From the NCBI GenBank assembly GCA_037389465.1, contig JAZARR010000297.1, positions 620,001 through 684,000 of the forward strand: a stretch of 64,000 nt of DNA. The letters run 5' to 3'. Numbering within the stretch: the stretch's first letter is position 1; each line of letters opens with the position of its first letter. The position numbers were made by a program, and so were the translations under genes. The notes under the pieces were generated by a model. The model was not told the origin of the DNA, did not search any database, and was given only the letters and a program-made list of their open reading frames with translations. This stretch comes from Baylisascaris procyonis. Lineage: Eukaryota > Nematoda > Chromadorea > Rhabditida > Ascarididae. Positions 50,268-63,950 of the stretch are shown one piece after another.

Positions 50268-50440
50268 ATCGATTACCTAAACAGATCACATCGATTACCT
50301 ATGTAGATCGTATTGATTACTTTCATAGATCACGTCGATTACTTCTACAGATCATATCGATTACCTATACAGATCACATCGACTCCTACATAGATCATAT
50401 TGATTACTTTTATAGATCATATCGAATACCTATAAAGAAC
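50268..50440. repeat. 22-bp minisatellite, about 8 copies
   Basis: Units such as ATCGATTACCTATACAGATC followed by AC or AT, diverged at several positions, in the 5' flank. No spacers separate the units, so this is not a CRISPR array. Confidence 0.93.
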
Positions 50441-53363
50441 GCACAACTATAATATTCAAGTAAATCTGAAGGAGGTACAGTGCACAGGTATAATAAATTC
50501 ATTGCGAACCACACTAATTTGTTATAAGTCTCCCTCTGCCTCATACCCTTTCCTCTCTCTATTCAACATGTTGTTTTAAATGTTTGTACACCTCTTTATT
50601 TCTATAATGATACGTTAACGCCTGCAAATCTCTAACCATATTCTTCTATGGAATATTCCTTTTCCCCATATATATAAATAATGGTAGACGTTTAGCGTTA
50701 TAATCACTGACTTCATCTCAACCTTCTTCGCATTCCCACATTTTTACCTCACATTCTCCCCCAAAAAAGATTATTCAATATGCTGCAGGAGGCACCTTGC
50801 TCTGAAAGGGTACCACCTTCGCAGCATTACCTGACACACAAAGATAGGGAACGGATATGGAAGGTTGCGAGACTATCCGCCGATATGAGGGTCTCGTTGA
50901 AGAGTAGTCCAATCTAAAGTGAGGGAAGTGATGTTGATGACAAAATAGACCGAAAAGTTGCGATACAAAAAGATTTAGAGAGGCGAGTGTTTTTCAGCTA
51001 AAGGGACCTTCGATGAGAAACAATTTCACAGAAGAGGTGAGAATCAAAAGCGCATACTAAGTACAGCACTCCAATTAACCTATGTACCTAAACAGGTTCT
51101 TCACGATGCTTGGCGGTTGGCCCCAACAGGGGCGACCTTGTCCCGTATGAGACCGCGCATCAGTGATTCTTTCAAGCATCGATGGCCCCTTACTGTCGGG
51201 ACAGCTCCATCTCACTAGAAAACTTAACTGAAGACAAATCAAAATGCATAAAATAACCTCTAAAATAGCACCCCCCCCCCCATCATCCCCATAAGCTAGG
51301 GATAAAATCGCCTCGATGAGGATCAGAGCGGTTAAAGGCATATCCTACTTAAGCTCGCACCTCCAAGAAGATGAAAATTTCCCCGAAGGATGGAACCTCT
51401 CCACTCCTTTCCATAGATCCACAATTCAGTTAACCCTTTATAAACTCCTCAGAAGCGCTAACACTATCTAAAAAATCACCTGAAATAATGAAAAGAAAAA
51501 ATAAAAACCATAAACTCTACGTAATAAAGCATATTTGATGCTAGCATTTGAACTATATGAAGAGCGGCACTAATATCCTTCTAGAGCCTTATCCTAGACT
51601 CATCCTTATACAGTGCAGTCGAATCACTTCTAATTTTGGAATCCACTGCAATGAATCCAAAACGTAGGCATGAAAAAAAATGAAATGGATTATTCCAGAT
51701 GGAATGAAATCAAATTTTTTCCATTCCAAGAATACTATCGCTATCACTGGTCATAGAGGATGCTATAGTGGGTTTTTAGTCAGGTAAGGTGATCTGTGGC
51801 TTTCAGTGAGGTCTGGTTAATCATCCTAGAAGCCACTCGTTACTTTTCTATCCTGGTGAACGTTATTTCCCACCCATAGCTTTACTGCCCGTGATTCGGT
51901 TCCACTGGGAAATATTTTCCATAAGATGCGCCAGTACTACCTACGTAACGACCATTTACTCCTTGCCTCCCTACATGGTGCAGCCAAATTTAGCGATAAA
52001 TAAAAATTTCGCAAGGAATAACGACATGTAAGAAAAAGGTAAGAGAACAGGTATACTACGATCAATAAGCGCCGATTTAGGATACCTTCCTCATCTTATG
52101 CTTGCTCTACCAGCATGGAAAAAATATTTAATGGATTTAATTTAAGCATATCGCAAGATTTTATATCAAATATAGGGGATTTATGTTGATCCCTTATAAT
52201 GTTATTCATTCATAATACTAAATGTAGTTTGATGTTTGCTCAAGTCTATTAAAACACACTTAATAAAGTACAAATCAAGCATGATTTCAACTACAAAATA
52301 CATTAATAATAAGAAAAGAAAAAAGTAAAAGTATATTGTTGCAAGCCGAATGGTGCATCAGCATCAACACCAGCATTGTGTTCAAAATCACCCCATAAAT
52401 GGCCGAACGATGCTCGCCGATAGAAATGCTTTTCCTCTCTTGCATTCCTCTTCGAATTGCCTCAACACTCGCACACTCGCTATCTCTCTATCTCTCTATC
52501 TACACCATATGCATTGTTCTCATACAATTGCTCTTACTTCCCTAATGCCACACGTCTGTCACTAATTGTAGTTGTAAGCTGAGTTGGCTCTTTGTTATCT
52601 CTCTATCTATCAACGTTTAGTGAGTGAATTAATGCTGCTTTGATGCAAAAATTTTAGCTAAAGTATGAAAAATAATCCACCGAAATTATCAAACGGGAAA
52701 AAATACCCATTACGTGCTTCAAACAATGACAAAAAAAAAACTATAATACTAATGAGATCTGGATGAGAATGGGAAAAATGAGAATAAAAAAAACAATAAA
52801 AAGAATTGATGAAAATTTTCTCAATATTTTTTTGGGGAATGTTTATCCATCTTTTGAAAATTTTTGAAAAAAAAATTTGAAAAAGTTGTTTTTCAGAAAT
52901 TATTCATTTGGAATAAATTGGAAATAATTTGTTTGGAAACGTTCGGAAAAATTTTCTTTTCAACCATTCAAAATTCATCACTTAAAATTATTCCTATTAT
53001 AAAATATTTTAATATTTAAAATTCTTCATCAAAGGTAAGTAAATAAAGTAAATATAAAAGCTTTTTGCTTAGAAAAAGAGGAGATAAGTCTAGAAAGAAA
53101 AAAATTATTCTGCGCGTTTTCTAATATTTTTTTCAGTGTTCGATGCGTTGATCGCCAAAAAATTGCTAATATTTCAGAGCAACTGCCTCAGTGATTCATT
53201 CAATGATCGACCATCTGCTGTATGACATTTCAAATAAAAAACCTCAGCAATATGGGCTGCTCTTGGTGAACTAAAAAATAGAGTACTCCCTTCGCACTGA
53301 TTTTCATGCCGTCCCCACTCCGAAGAGAAAATTCTACGACATGACAAAATGGAGCAAACTCCA

Positions 53364-53417
53364 TGAAAGGGGAGGGGGAAGGGGAAGGTGAAAGGACGGG
53401 AGGGAAGGGGAGAGGGT
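53364..53417. repeat. G/A-rich tract
   Basis: Purine run on the plus strand with several GGGG and GGGGG blocks (GAAAGGGGAGGGGGAAGGGG). The only place in the window with four closely spaced G4+ blocks on the plus strand, so a G-quadruplex is possible. Confidence 0.75.
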
Positions 53418-55664
53418 TCTAACTCCATACCGAATAAAAATATATGAAAAGAAATTGTTGCAAGAATTTTTGACACTGCAATTTAATTTCTAACGATCAT
53501 ATGTTAGCCTAATGTTGCATTCATTAGATAACATCCTTGCAAACTATCATAGCACATCAATATCTCTCCCCAATTCCCTTCCCCACTCCACCTCCCCTCC
53601 TAGTACCACGGCTACCTGTTTAATAATTAGTGACAATTAGTGCAATAATATGCTTCAAATATAGTCATAGCATCGATCGAACTTGAATGAAACTTGATGG
53701 AGGAAATGAAAGAAAAAGGAAAGCAACAACATTCCGCATGACGTGATCACAATAAATTCACTCCAATTGAAATGTAGAGAAGCTGAAAGAGTGCGTCAAG
53801 AAAGAACCGAGCGTTGCACTTTTCTTCCCCCTTCTACGTGTACACAAAGCATTGTCGTAATGCGCAAACGCTCACATCTATACAAAACATCTACGACCTT
53901 ATCTACCTGTATTACAATTTTATCTACGTATACCACCCTTAGAGAGGAAGGATCTCCTTCATTAATGGAATCATCGTAGATAAATTGTGATATCCTGAGA
54001 TATTGCCCACTACTTAATCAAAAGTGCCTCAGTCTACTATACTGACAGCAAAAAGCTTTTAAAAAGTTTTATAGAAAAAGTTAAAAAACCATTAAATCAC
54101 TTATTAGCAGACGTCAAATATAGAAAGAAAAAACGCTGAAAAAGAAAGATAGCAATACGGATTTAGGCGGAATAATATGTCTTTTAAGTTCAAAGATCGA
54201 AAGAAATTTCCGCCTGACCGATACAACATCGAATTGAGTCCAACACAGACCACCACTAAACAATAAACCTTAAATATAACAACTAATAAAATATTCAAGA
54301 CAGCCGTACAATGCTCACAATGGTGTTCCTTTGATATTCTTCTGCAGATTCAAAAAAACTTCATTATGGAGAAAATATGTGCGTTTGCGAACGCGTGTCT
54401 GCTATTTGCCTCTAATTTCACCTCTTAAACTACAAAATCTAGGGCCCAGGAAATTTAATCCACATCTTCCAATCCGAATTGCATAATTTTTCTATAAAGT
54501 TTTCAGGTTGGTTCATCAAAACCTCTAAAAATGCATAGGTCATTAAGTTGAAATTAAACTTTTCCATGGATTGTAGCTCTAGTTTTACACAGACAATTGA
54601 GGTGCATTTTGCACTGATGGCAATCATGCTTTTATTTCCGGTGAGCCTGAAAAAGTGAGCCTTAATTTATATGGACAACCGCACCATTTAACGTTCAAAC
54701 ATGCCACTGTATATGGTTTATTATTTGTTAACAGCTTATGATACCAGCTAGTACGAACTGGCAATTACAAAAGCGCATATCGCACCAATCTAAATCACTT
54801 TGTTGCATGTTTTTCCGCCTGTTACGCGCTTTTGGCAAGTGAATTCCTTTTGCAAAGCTTCTGCAGAAGGAAATCTGTCTTGCATACATGTCTGCATATG
54901 TCTGCCTATGCCCGTCTGTCTGTCCGATAGCATAAACCAAGGAATTATTGCTGGAACCGCAAAGATTAGTGGGCAAAATATGCACCAAAGAGTGACCCCC
55001 TATGCCATCCATCATATTGGCCGACCAATCTGGAGCATATTTATGCATATTTGAAGCCGGAAAAAAGTTACCGGCCGGTTATTATTTCAAATCGAACGCA
55101 ATTTCATTTCATACCGGATGGGCTGTAGAAAAAACGAATCTTTCTTAAAGAATATATGCAGCCGACTACGCTAATTAAGAGGAGAGGAAAGTATTACTTC
55201 ATAAATTTTTTAATGACAATCTACGCAATTGTTTTGCTCAAAAAAGCGGAAGTTATAAAAGCACGTGCCGTGCAATTATCTTGGCGCATTTTTTCATCTA
55301 TTTCATATTCATGCTTCAACATAAGTGTCCACTCAATGTGGAAGCGTAATTTTAATAATTAACCACTCGCTCTTCAAAATGAACTCTTATACTTATGAAA
55401 GGATAGATTTTTGCCATTCACAACACTTTTCTAGTTGATTGTATAAAAATACTAATAAAAAAGGCAACGAAAAAATGCCTAAGAATGTGTTCCCTGCAAA
55501 ACCGACCGGTTGCACAAATGCTCAATTAAGAAGAGTAAGAAATTTAGCCGGAACGTAACATAATTCCAAGTAAAGTTCCTTCAAAGAATCCAGAAAAAAA
55601 AAACTCTCCCGGTTGCCAATACTTACTCCGAATTGAAAGTAATCCATATATCCACAAACTTAAA

Positions 55665-55666
<2 letters not shown>

Positions 55667-55727
<61 letters not shown>
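55667..55727. repeat. (TA)n microsatellite, about 60 bp
   Basis: The longest uninterrupted TA run in the window, in the 5' flank. It creates an artificial Ile-Tyr open frame. Confidence 0.95.
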
Positions 55728-58031
55728 ACCGCAAAATGCCTCATAATGCAAAAAGAATTAATTGAATTCACCATAAAAAATCTGATAAGAATTAAACGAT
55801 ACTGAAAAGTAATAAATGTTTCACTAAACATGCTCGTACTATAAGAAAATTTTGAAATGCAAAAGAAGAAAAAACGAAACTTGCATTTATAAAGACGACG
55901 ACTAACACCATAAGACTTCTTACGCACTATAATTATTGGATTACTGCATTCCACTTCATCCCTGAAGACAACTTTATCGATATTCCTCAACAATTTAAAT
56001 TTCAAATACGCCGACTATCTAATTTATTGCTAATAGGATGCATTAGTGTAATTCACTCTCAATAGAGCGTGATGAGGAAAATACATGTTCGATAGAAATA
56101 TTTGAATGGATTCTAGAATGTGACACCACAAGCACTCCATCCCTTTCCTATCCCTCCCCCATCCATCGATCCGCACTTCCCGTAAAAGTTCCCCAACTGC
56201 CGCTTTCAGCAGATCTAATAATGGCGAAATAAACAGCTGAATGGAATCCAGGAGTTTAAATTTAGAAAAAACAACTAAGATTTACCCAAGAAAAACCACC
56301 TCCTGCTATATATTTGTGGCAATACAATAGCACATAGCATCGAATATTACTTAATCCTAGTCGATGTTTATAAAACAATGGGATGCAAAATTGCCATTAG
56401 TAATTAAAGCGTCTAGTGAATTATGGTGCATTCAATTATAAAATGAGAGGATATTGCACGAAATGCACGAAATCTATGCATCGACCCTTATATATAAACA
56501 TTCCAGAAATAAATTTGGAACGGCAACGTTCTCACTTAAGGAAGGAACCAAACGGCTGTCAGCTGCGCTCAACAGTCATCAACTAAACAATGATTCATCC
56601 GGCTGTTTGCAATCCTTTCCGAGTTGTTAGCGATCAACTTTCACATAAAAATTTGTGGGCCACCTTCTCGAATATTTAGTAAAAAAAAACAATCGACATG
56701 ATTATGAAATACGGAAAAGATTATTGCTATTCGGGCAATATATGACTTAGAATGTTATATACAGATAAATTTGCTATTTTCACCTAAGTATTTCAGCTAT
56801 CTTTTACTTATTACAATATATCTGTACTTTATATGATGCAATAAGTTTTGAATAAATTTTTTAACAACTAATTGGTTAATTGCTATTAATTTATATTTGC
56901 TAATATGTTAATACCAAAATTAATTATTAAATAAAGCATTGTGGAGTGTTTTCTTTTTCCTTTAATTTCTACGATTTCATCTTGTTAAAGGCTTTATCAC
57001 ACTTTATCCCGTAAATATACACCAATATTACTCTATAGAAGTTTTCTTTTTTTTTTTTGCTCAATTTAAATAAACTTCCGGCGAAATCATAACAAATATC
57101 TTTCATGCAAATTATTTAAAACACCGAAATTTTAAAAGAAATAATAGCGTATTCATACCGTAAGATGACGGCTGCAACCCAACTGGCCAAAAAGACATAC
57201 AGTATTTCTCAACTTAAAAGCCCTGGGGTTTTTAACTTTGCAATTTCTTAAGACGAACGTATGCTCAGGTAAAGATTCGCGGATAATGGTGGAATGAGGG
57301 GAAAGGAATGTGTCATATTCAAAACGGACGTACATCCGATACAGGGGTAGAAGGAAGGAGCCTATAAAAGGGAAATTATGGATGGGGGAGAGAGGGAGGG
57401 AGTGGATATATTCCGATGAGCCTTTAGAACTGAGGGCGAGAGCATTTCGAAGAAATTTTAAAGTCCCGCTGTTAACACGAATTTTTGTGCCTTAGAACAT
57501 GTATGCCAATATGGCACAAAAGGTGAGCGTATATTCGGACTACGAAGGGAAGGGGCGAGGAGAAGGCTTCTCTGCTTCAAGTCCCCAAGAAAAGTCACTT
57601 CGGGCGACACTATAAACGAAGAAATATGGTGGGCGCTACGACAATTGCGCCTCCAGAAAGAAGTCACCAATATTAGGCTTACACTTACGTTTACATCTAT
57701 GCCCAGGTTGTTTTAAAATTGATTTTAATGATGAGCACTGATTAGTATTTTTGCTCTAACACATCCAGTACCAACTCCTTGAACGCAACGACATAATGTT
57801 CAATTATCGTTTAACACAAAAAGGAAACAAAATGAACGATCTCGAACTTTAAAATGTCGCAAAAAAATTTTTCAAGAGCAGATAGAGGGAGTGAGGTTCA
57901 AGGATGCAGCACTTCACTCTCACATGATAATAAACAAAACAACTAAAGAATTCACACTACCTGATGCTATGATGTTTCGTCACCAAACCTCCTGAACGGT
58001 CTTTTTTCCATATTTTTAAACTATCCAGCAA

Positions 58032-58100
58032 ATGACCAATGGTCTTTTCTAGTACATGACCAATGATCATTTCTGGTATGTGACCAATGGTCATTTTGTG
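58032..58100. repeat. 24-bp tandem repeat, 3 copies, each with a TGACCAATGGTCA-like core
   Basis: Units at 58032, 58056 and 58080. The core TGACC-NNN-GGTCA is an everted pair of hormone-response half sites, perfect in the third copy and one or two bases off in the first two. Confidence 0.9.
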
Positions 58101-60117
58101 AATCGTTTATGCGTTTTTTCCAACAATTAATCTATAAACTGAACGAAATGTGAGGTTGTATTTAAGAAAATTTTATGAATAAAATCTCCAACCATATAGG
58201 TAGTCAATATTTGGTCTTTGGTCCAGATAAAAGAAAGAAATAGCCGATGCGTAGAAGATGGCATAGAATGTTTGAGAGAAACTCATCAATGCGATTGTAT
58301 TGAAAGCGATGAGGATGTCATTGACAAGTCAACAACACCAATCCGATCGCGAAAATAAAAAAAAAAAAAAAATTGCCTTAAATTATGCGCTCAACAACGC
58401 TGTAAACATGCATCCTCACCAATGCAGCATATAGATTCATAAATAACACATTACATAAAAGGGAGTAATATGGCGGCCGGAAAGCTAAAGGAATTAATAA
58501 AGTGACCAGAAAGGTATAAATATTACCTCTACAACACCGAACAGCTAGTTGTGACAACCGAATAAACACCACTGATACTATTCGTCTTTCGAATAATTAA
58601 ATCAATTGCAATAAAATCAATGACGTATAGCAAACTTGTTTGAAAAAAAAAATGCGTTCATTGAAGAGACGCATCAAAATTTTCGATTTCGAAAATCGAA
58701 TGTGACAAAAATGACGTCATATTTCAACATAGGAAGCGGAAATATTCTTTTTCACCTTGCATTCCAACAGGTAAATTTAATAAAATACAATCGCACTTAA
58801 ATTTTAAAAGAATAAAAAAACTTATAGAAAATTTTAAAAAAAAGCTCTAGAAAATTTCTACGAGCACAGTATTTAAATACTCTCAAAAATTGACGCTCAA
58901 ATCATCTAAATAATTTTCGGTATTCATCTGTGAATAAACTGAAAACAATTGTATGCCCATTTATTTGCATATTGAATTTGCATTCCATTGATCGAATTAT
59001 TCTCAATCCCCTTGTTAATTCTAAAAAGGGGGAATATTTGATAACATTTTATTTATTCGTTTAGCCAACAAAAAAAAAGCATATTTCTTAGAACGCTAAT
59101 ACAACCGCCATTCGCACTAAATTACTCATCCAGTACTTTATATCCAAGTCCTTCATTTTATATTAAAGGATTCAATCCCTCTCTTCCCCTTCCCTAATGG
59201 AAAGCAATTTCTACGAGAAAAGAACGAAATACTAGTATTAGCACGATAAATTAGTCAACTATCGAAGGCATAGAAACACATTTAAGTCATCTAAATTTTT
59301 ATTCGTTCCCCTCCCCTTTCCCCTCCCCTCCCCCCCCTTCCCTCGCCCACCCCCCTCCCCCTTACCGTCCCGCTAAGAAACAGTATATGCTAAGAGCTTT
59401 TCAGAATGGATGGGATTTTTCATTAGTTGAAATTGTGATCACATCTTGATGCTTACCGAAAGTTTACTAGAAATAGAAACAACGCTTACACAGGAATTTA
59501 TTTTCTTCTTTTTGCATTAAAACACTACACAAATAATAAATCAAATAAATAATTTCAAACAATACAAATAAAAGAATTCGACGATGATAACTGCCTCAAT
59601 AATCATTGGAGGCAAAGAAAGGAATCGTTGTCTCAAAAAAAAAACTAATTAATTAAACAAATAACTCCATCACGGCGAAGCAGTATAGGATGGAGAGGCG
59701 AAGTGGGAGGGGGATGGGGTTAGATGAACTCGGAGGACGGTGCGATGGGAATTGGAGCGCAGAGTAACAGCCTAATAAACCTCCAATCCCAACCCCACTC
59801 CGCCTCAACCAACCACTCGCGACGACACAACGAAGTCGAAATGAGGCATTGAATGGGTGTGTGAAAAAAGAAGCGCCAAAACGAATCAAGGAATGATACA
59901 AAAAGGCCTCCAAAAAAGATCAAACTCTATTCTTCAAATGATCGAATTTTATTTGTCATAATATTTGAATTTCCCATAATCACTGAATTTTTCACCTTTT
60001 TTTTCATTGGAATTTTTTCAGCTCAATATTAGAATCTATTTCAATTTAATATTTGCAATATTTCACCTTCTCAATTTATGAAATTTGCATTTAAAAAAGA
60101 GACCGTTCGGCAAAGCC

Positions 60118-60194
60118 CGCTAAATTCAAATAAAGAAGCAAGGCGCGCCAAATTGAAATAAAGAAGCAAAGCGCGCTAAATTCAAATAAAGAAG
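60118..60194. repeat. 28-bp tandem repeat, 2.8 copies
   Basis: Units starting CGCTAAATTCAAATAAAGAA with a GGCG/AGCG tail, two to three differences between copies. Confidence 0.88.
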
Positions 60195-60592
60195 ATCAGT
60201 CCAATACGACGAACGATAAAGTCGATTAACGAACTCACTTGCAAACGTTTCGATTCAATTGGCGGCAATTGCCTCATTGTTAGCCAAGATGTGCATTCGA
60301 CCGCATTTTGAGAGGGAATGGAGCATAAAGTGCAGAATGGAGAGTGAGGACAAAGATGGTGACATCAACCAAAACGGTGCGTGTCGGACAACTTATAGCA
60401 ACAGACAAACCGACATTTTGAGAAAAAAGTATTTTCACAGTGGTACTGACGTATTGAGGATCTCATTTAAACGATGACAAAGCTAGAAAGCATTCCGACA
60501 TAACGCAACACAACATCTGAAGTATGAAAGAATCTTAACGGTGGTCTAAATGTATCTGAATGCTTCAACGTAGCCGCCATAAGACGGACAGC

Positions 60593-60724
60593 GATAAGCG
60601 AGTATCGACGTTTGTGGTCAACGTGTAGATAACATCGTAGGTCGATGGAAGCACCATCTGTTTACAGTCATAGTTCTGTGCTCATCGATGAATGTTATCA
60701 GTGGAGCACATGCATTTGTTATCT
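60593..60724. promoter_or_regulatory. cluster of GATA motifs upstream of sma-1 (tentative)
   Basis: Four GATA words (GATAAG, AGATAA, TTATCA, TTATCT) lie within about 130 bp, about 13 kb upstream of exon 1. GATA factors of the ELT family drive intestine and epidermis genes in C. elegans. Such motifs are frequent by chance in AT-rich DNA, so this is only a lead. Confidence 0.2.
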
Positions 60725-61304
60725 AATAGCTCTAGATTATAAAAAAATTTTGCATTATAGATGGTAAATGAGCTCCGCAAGAAGAAAGTTCAAGTAAGAA
60801 CTCTTTCATGTTTTTAATGCTGTAATATTTATCAGCTCCGAATCTATTTTTCTCGACGTTTATTCCTCATCTCTACCGTAGAGAACTATCATATCGATAG
60901 AGAGGAACAAATGTCTACCGTAAACCTTTGTACAAACATCTATGACGTCATCATAATGCGCTTTGTAAATACAAAATTTGCAAACTGCAATGTTGAGCCA
61001 TTTCGATGAATATGCGATATTTGAGATGATAAATGCACATATTATACATACTAATATATAGTCTAGCAAATTATCGATTAGCTATAGGTTAATTACAGGT
61101 TAATAAAATTATCTAGGTTCATAAAAAGGAAAAAGAAGTATTGGAAGAATTGCATCAATATCTTTTATCCTCACAATAACAATTTTCCCAACCTACTGTA
61201 TTTCTTTGCAAATTTCGTAATCAAATTGCAATGAATTTTTTAAATCGTCTTTTTTTTCCAAATTTTTGAGGGAATTTGCATTTAGAAAGATGCTTGCAAA
61301 AAGA

Positions 61305-61327
61305 ATTGCAATGCAATGCAATGCAAT
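61305..61327. repeat. (GCAAT)n short array
   Basis: Four to five GCAAT pentamers in a region generally rich in TTTGCAA words. Confidence 0.75.
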
Positions 61328-62371
61328 CAATCGACAGTGTCCCCGAATGTCATAATTTCTTTCGTAGTTCTTAACTGCGGGTCGTATATTGATGCGATTT
61401 GCAAATATGCAATTGCAAAGCGCGCATTATGACAGCCATCTGTCTCTAAAGTTTTTCTTTTTTGAATTTTTTTAGAAGTTATCAGTCATAAAAATTATTC
61501 GTTCACTATTTTAAACCGATGCATAGAATGAAACAAATGAAGTAGTATGCTAGACAAGCTGGTATGAACGATTATGCCGAAAGAGTTGGAATAGATGAAT
61601 CATGTTAGAGGACTTGCTAAGATATGCTTCTAGAAATTGCTAAGAAATAATTTTTAAAAAAAGGAGCAAAAATGCGACTATATTTCAGGAATGTATCTCA
61701 CAAAATTACCTATCAAAACGAGGATTTTTTTTTTTTGCAATCCAACCGTTCAAAATACAATCCAACCAGTTGTAAAAATTTCTAACATCTTTAATCACCT
61801 TCAAAACATCATAATTCGTTGTAAAGTTAACACATCGGACATGAATCTAGAGGTAAGAGGTCATCTAATGCTATAGATTATACCGTTTAAATCTCTTCAC
61901 AACTTTGACGACTCTCGAAATGACAGACATGAACAGAATCACGAATTTGCGGTTGCATATAGTAGCCAATGGTCATAGCCTAGCTGTTGTCCACTATACA
62001 GGATCGTCATTAGAAGGACAACCACCGGCTACGAACCGATCGCCTTCTATCGATATAATATCAAAAATAAGTGGAAACGTTAGCAAATTTTTGACATATA
62101 ACGCAAGCTATAACAGAAGCTTATCAAGAAGTGTCTCAAAATCATTTACACAAGAAAAGCGCATTAATAATATTTTGTGGTGTTCACAAGTCGATGTTGA
62201 TCAAACAAAAAGAGCATCTTAATGCGTCCATTAGTGGCTTATTTCTCATTGACGCACGTTTAAAATTTTTTCTCTATCAGCTCCAACTTTATGTTGCGAT
62301 CGCTTAGCAGCAACACAACTTGCTTTCCTCTCATTGTTTCGTTCAATTCATGCCACAGCCACTCCGCAACT

Positions 62372-62384
62372 CCCCCCCCCCCCC
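62372..62384. repeat. C13 homopolymer
   Basis: In the 5' flank, within a wider pyrimidine-rich stretch. Confidence 0.85.
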
Positions 62385-63879
62385 ACCTCACTCTCCGTTC
62401 CCCTTTAATCCTCTCATAGCGTAAAGAAATAGAACGTTTAAAATTATTCCTCAAATATGACTCGAATTTTTTCAATCAGTTCATTGTTTAGGGAATTTCC
62501 GTGAATTGCAATGAAATAGCAATAAAAACCATGATAAAATATAAAAAAATATTTTCAAGCATAAAAACCCCAATAAAAAAATATAAAAATAAATATTTTC
62601 ATCTTTCGATAGTTTCTCAACAATATGTGATCCACTTCATGACTCATCATTACCTCAGATAGAACTCCACCTTCATGACTCATCCCCACCTCAGGTGTAA
62701 TCCCACCCTCTAAGCGGAAATAAACTGAACTAACAAAACAAGCGTTGCAATTTACAAAGTGGATGCGTCAATAATCGAAAGTACACATAAGAATCGGTAT
62801 TGGCAATGAGAGGGCAAAACATTGAGTAAATATAATCGACAAAAATTGCCTCCGATCAACACATCAGCAGCAATCGATAGATGGGCGACACACTACATCG
62901 CCAAAAATAGCGATCAACACACATCATCGCACTCGTACAAACCTCACCAACAACATAGAGTTTCAATCATATCTACTCTCTACGTTTAGTTGATATGACT
63001 TTTATATTGTTCGCTATACTTGTATAAGAATGATACCTGTTCCATGTCTTAACTACTAACTATTTTTGTCACCTGCTCATTGAAAATATGTCGTATGTTT
63101 CTTTAATGCTGACAAGCTACACCCTTTACCTTAAAGCCTACGCTTAATTAGAACTGATATCGTCGTTTCCATCTACTTCCAGCGCACCTTTCTTCACCTC
63201 TCACCCTCCCATCTCTGTTCTGTTCCGCGTTCCGTTTGCATATTTAAACGAATTATTAAGAATCTATCAGAGTGCACTAAAGGTATATGTGTCTTACTGT
63301 GTTGGTACTCGCTACGAACTGATAATAAATAAGATATACCCCGAAACAAGTACCACCTAATTGTAGTAGACCTTTTAAAGACGATATCAGTTATAATAAG
63401 TGTAAAGCATAATGAAAAAATCTTTCATAGTAAAACATTTCTCAGATAATTCTAGTACTTGCTAAGTATATGTAATTTTATTCCGTTATCCGATTTTCGA
63501 AAGTAATTTAATTCTTTTTTTCTCAAGAATTAAATTCCTTCTGAGAAATTAAGTTTATTTTATTTCTGAGAAAAAAAAAGTTCTTAGCTATTTAAAGATG
63601 AAAAAATATTGCATTCATTTTACACCAATCGAATTAGTGAAACAACTAGAGAAACATACCGTAGTAGCTAATACAGTATTCACTTTTGTATTTATCTCAT
63701 TCGACCAATCGGTCCATTAAATTGCCAATCAATAATAAATAACGCCCTCTTACTTTAATTCGCATAAATATTCGCATAAATCTTCTACAAAAAGATTCGT
63801 TTGTCTATGCGTTTATAGAAATTCGTTTAAAAAAGAATATTATTAGCAGTGTGGTTATTGAATTGATGGATGACTGACT

Positions 63880-63950
63880 ATGTGCGTATATGTGCGTGTG
63901 TGCGTATGTGCGAATGTGTGCGTACGCGTGCGTATGTGTGTTCATGTGTC
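63880..63950. repeat. GT/GCGT-rich simple repeat
   Basis: Interrupted TGTGCGTATG units over about 70 bp; alternating purine-pyrimidine, potentially Z-DNA forming. Confidence 0.85.

Noticed and set aside
50268..50440. Regular direct repeats resembling a CRISPR array
   Set aside because: Units are contiguous without spacers, diverged, and in a eukaryotic genome: a minisatellite.
51100..51200. GC-rich stretch with GGCCCC words, possibly a structured RNA or small exon
   Set aside because: No tRNA boxes, no convincing cloverleaf, no spectrin-like frame with splice sites; I could not support any call.
55544..56005. 153-codon minus-strand open frame
   Set aside because: Its length comes from the TA microsatellite read as Ile-Tyr repeats; nothing recognisable on either side.
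60259..60477. 72-codon plus-strand open frame
   Set aside because: Short, no motif, no evident splice sites or poly-A signal context.
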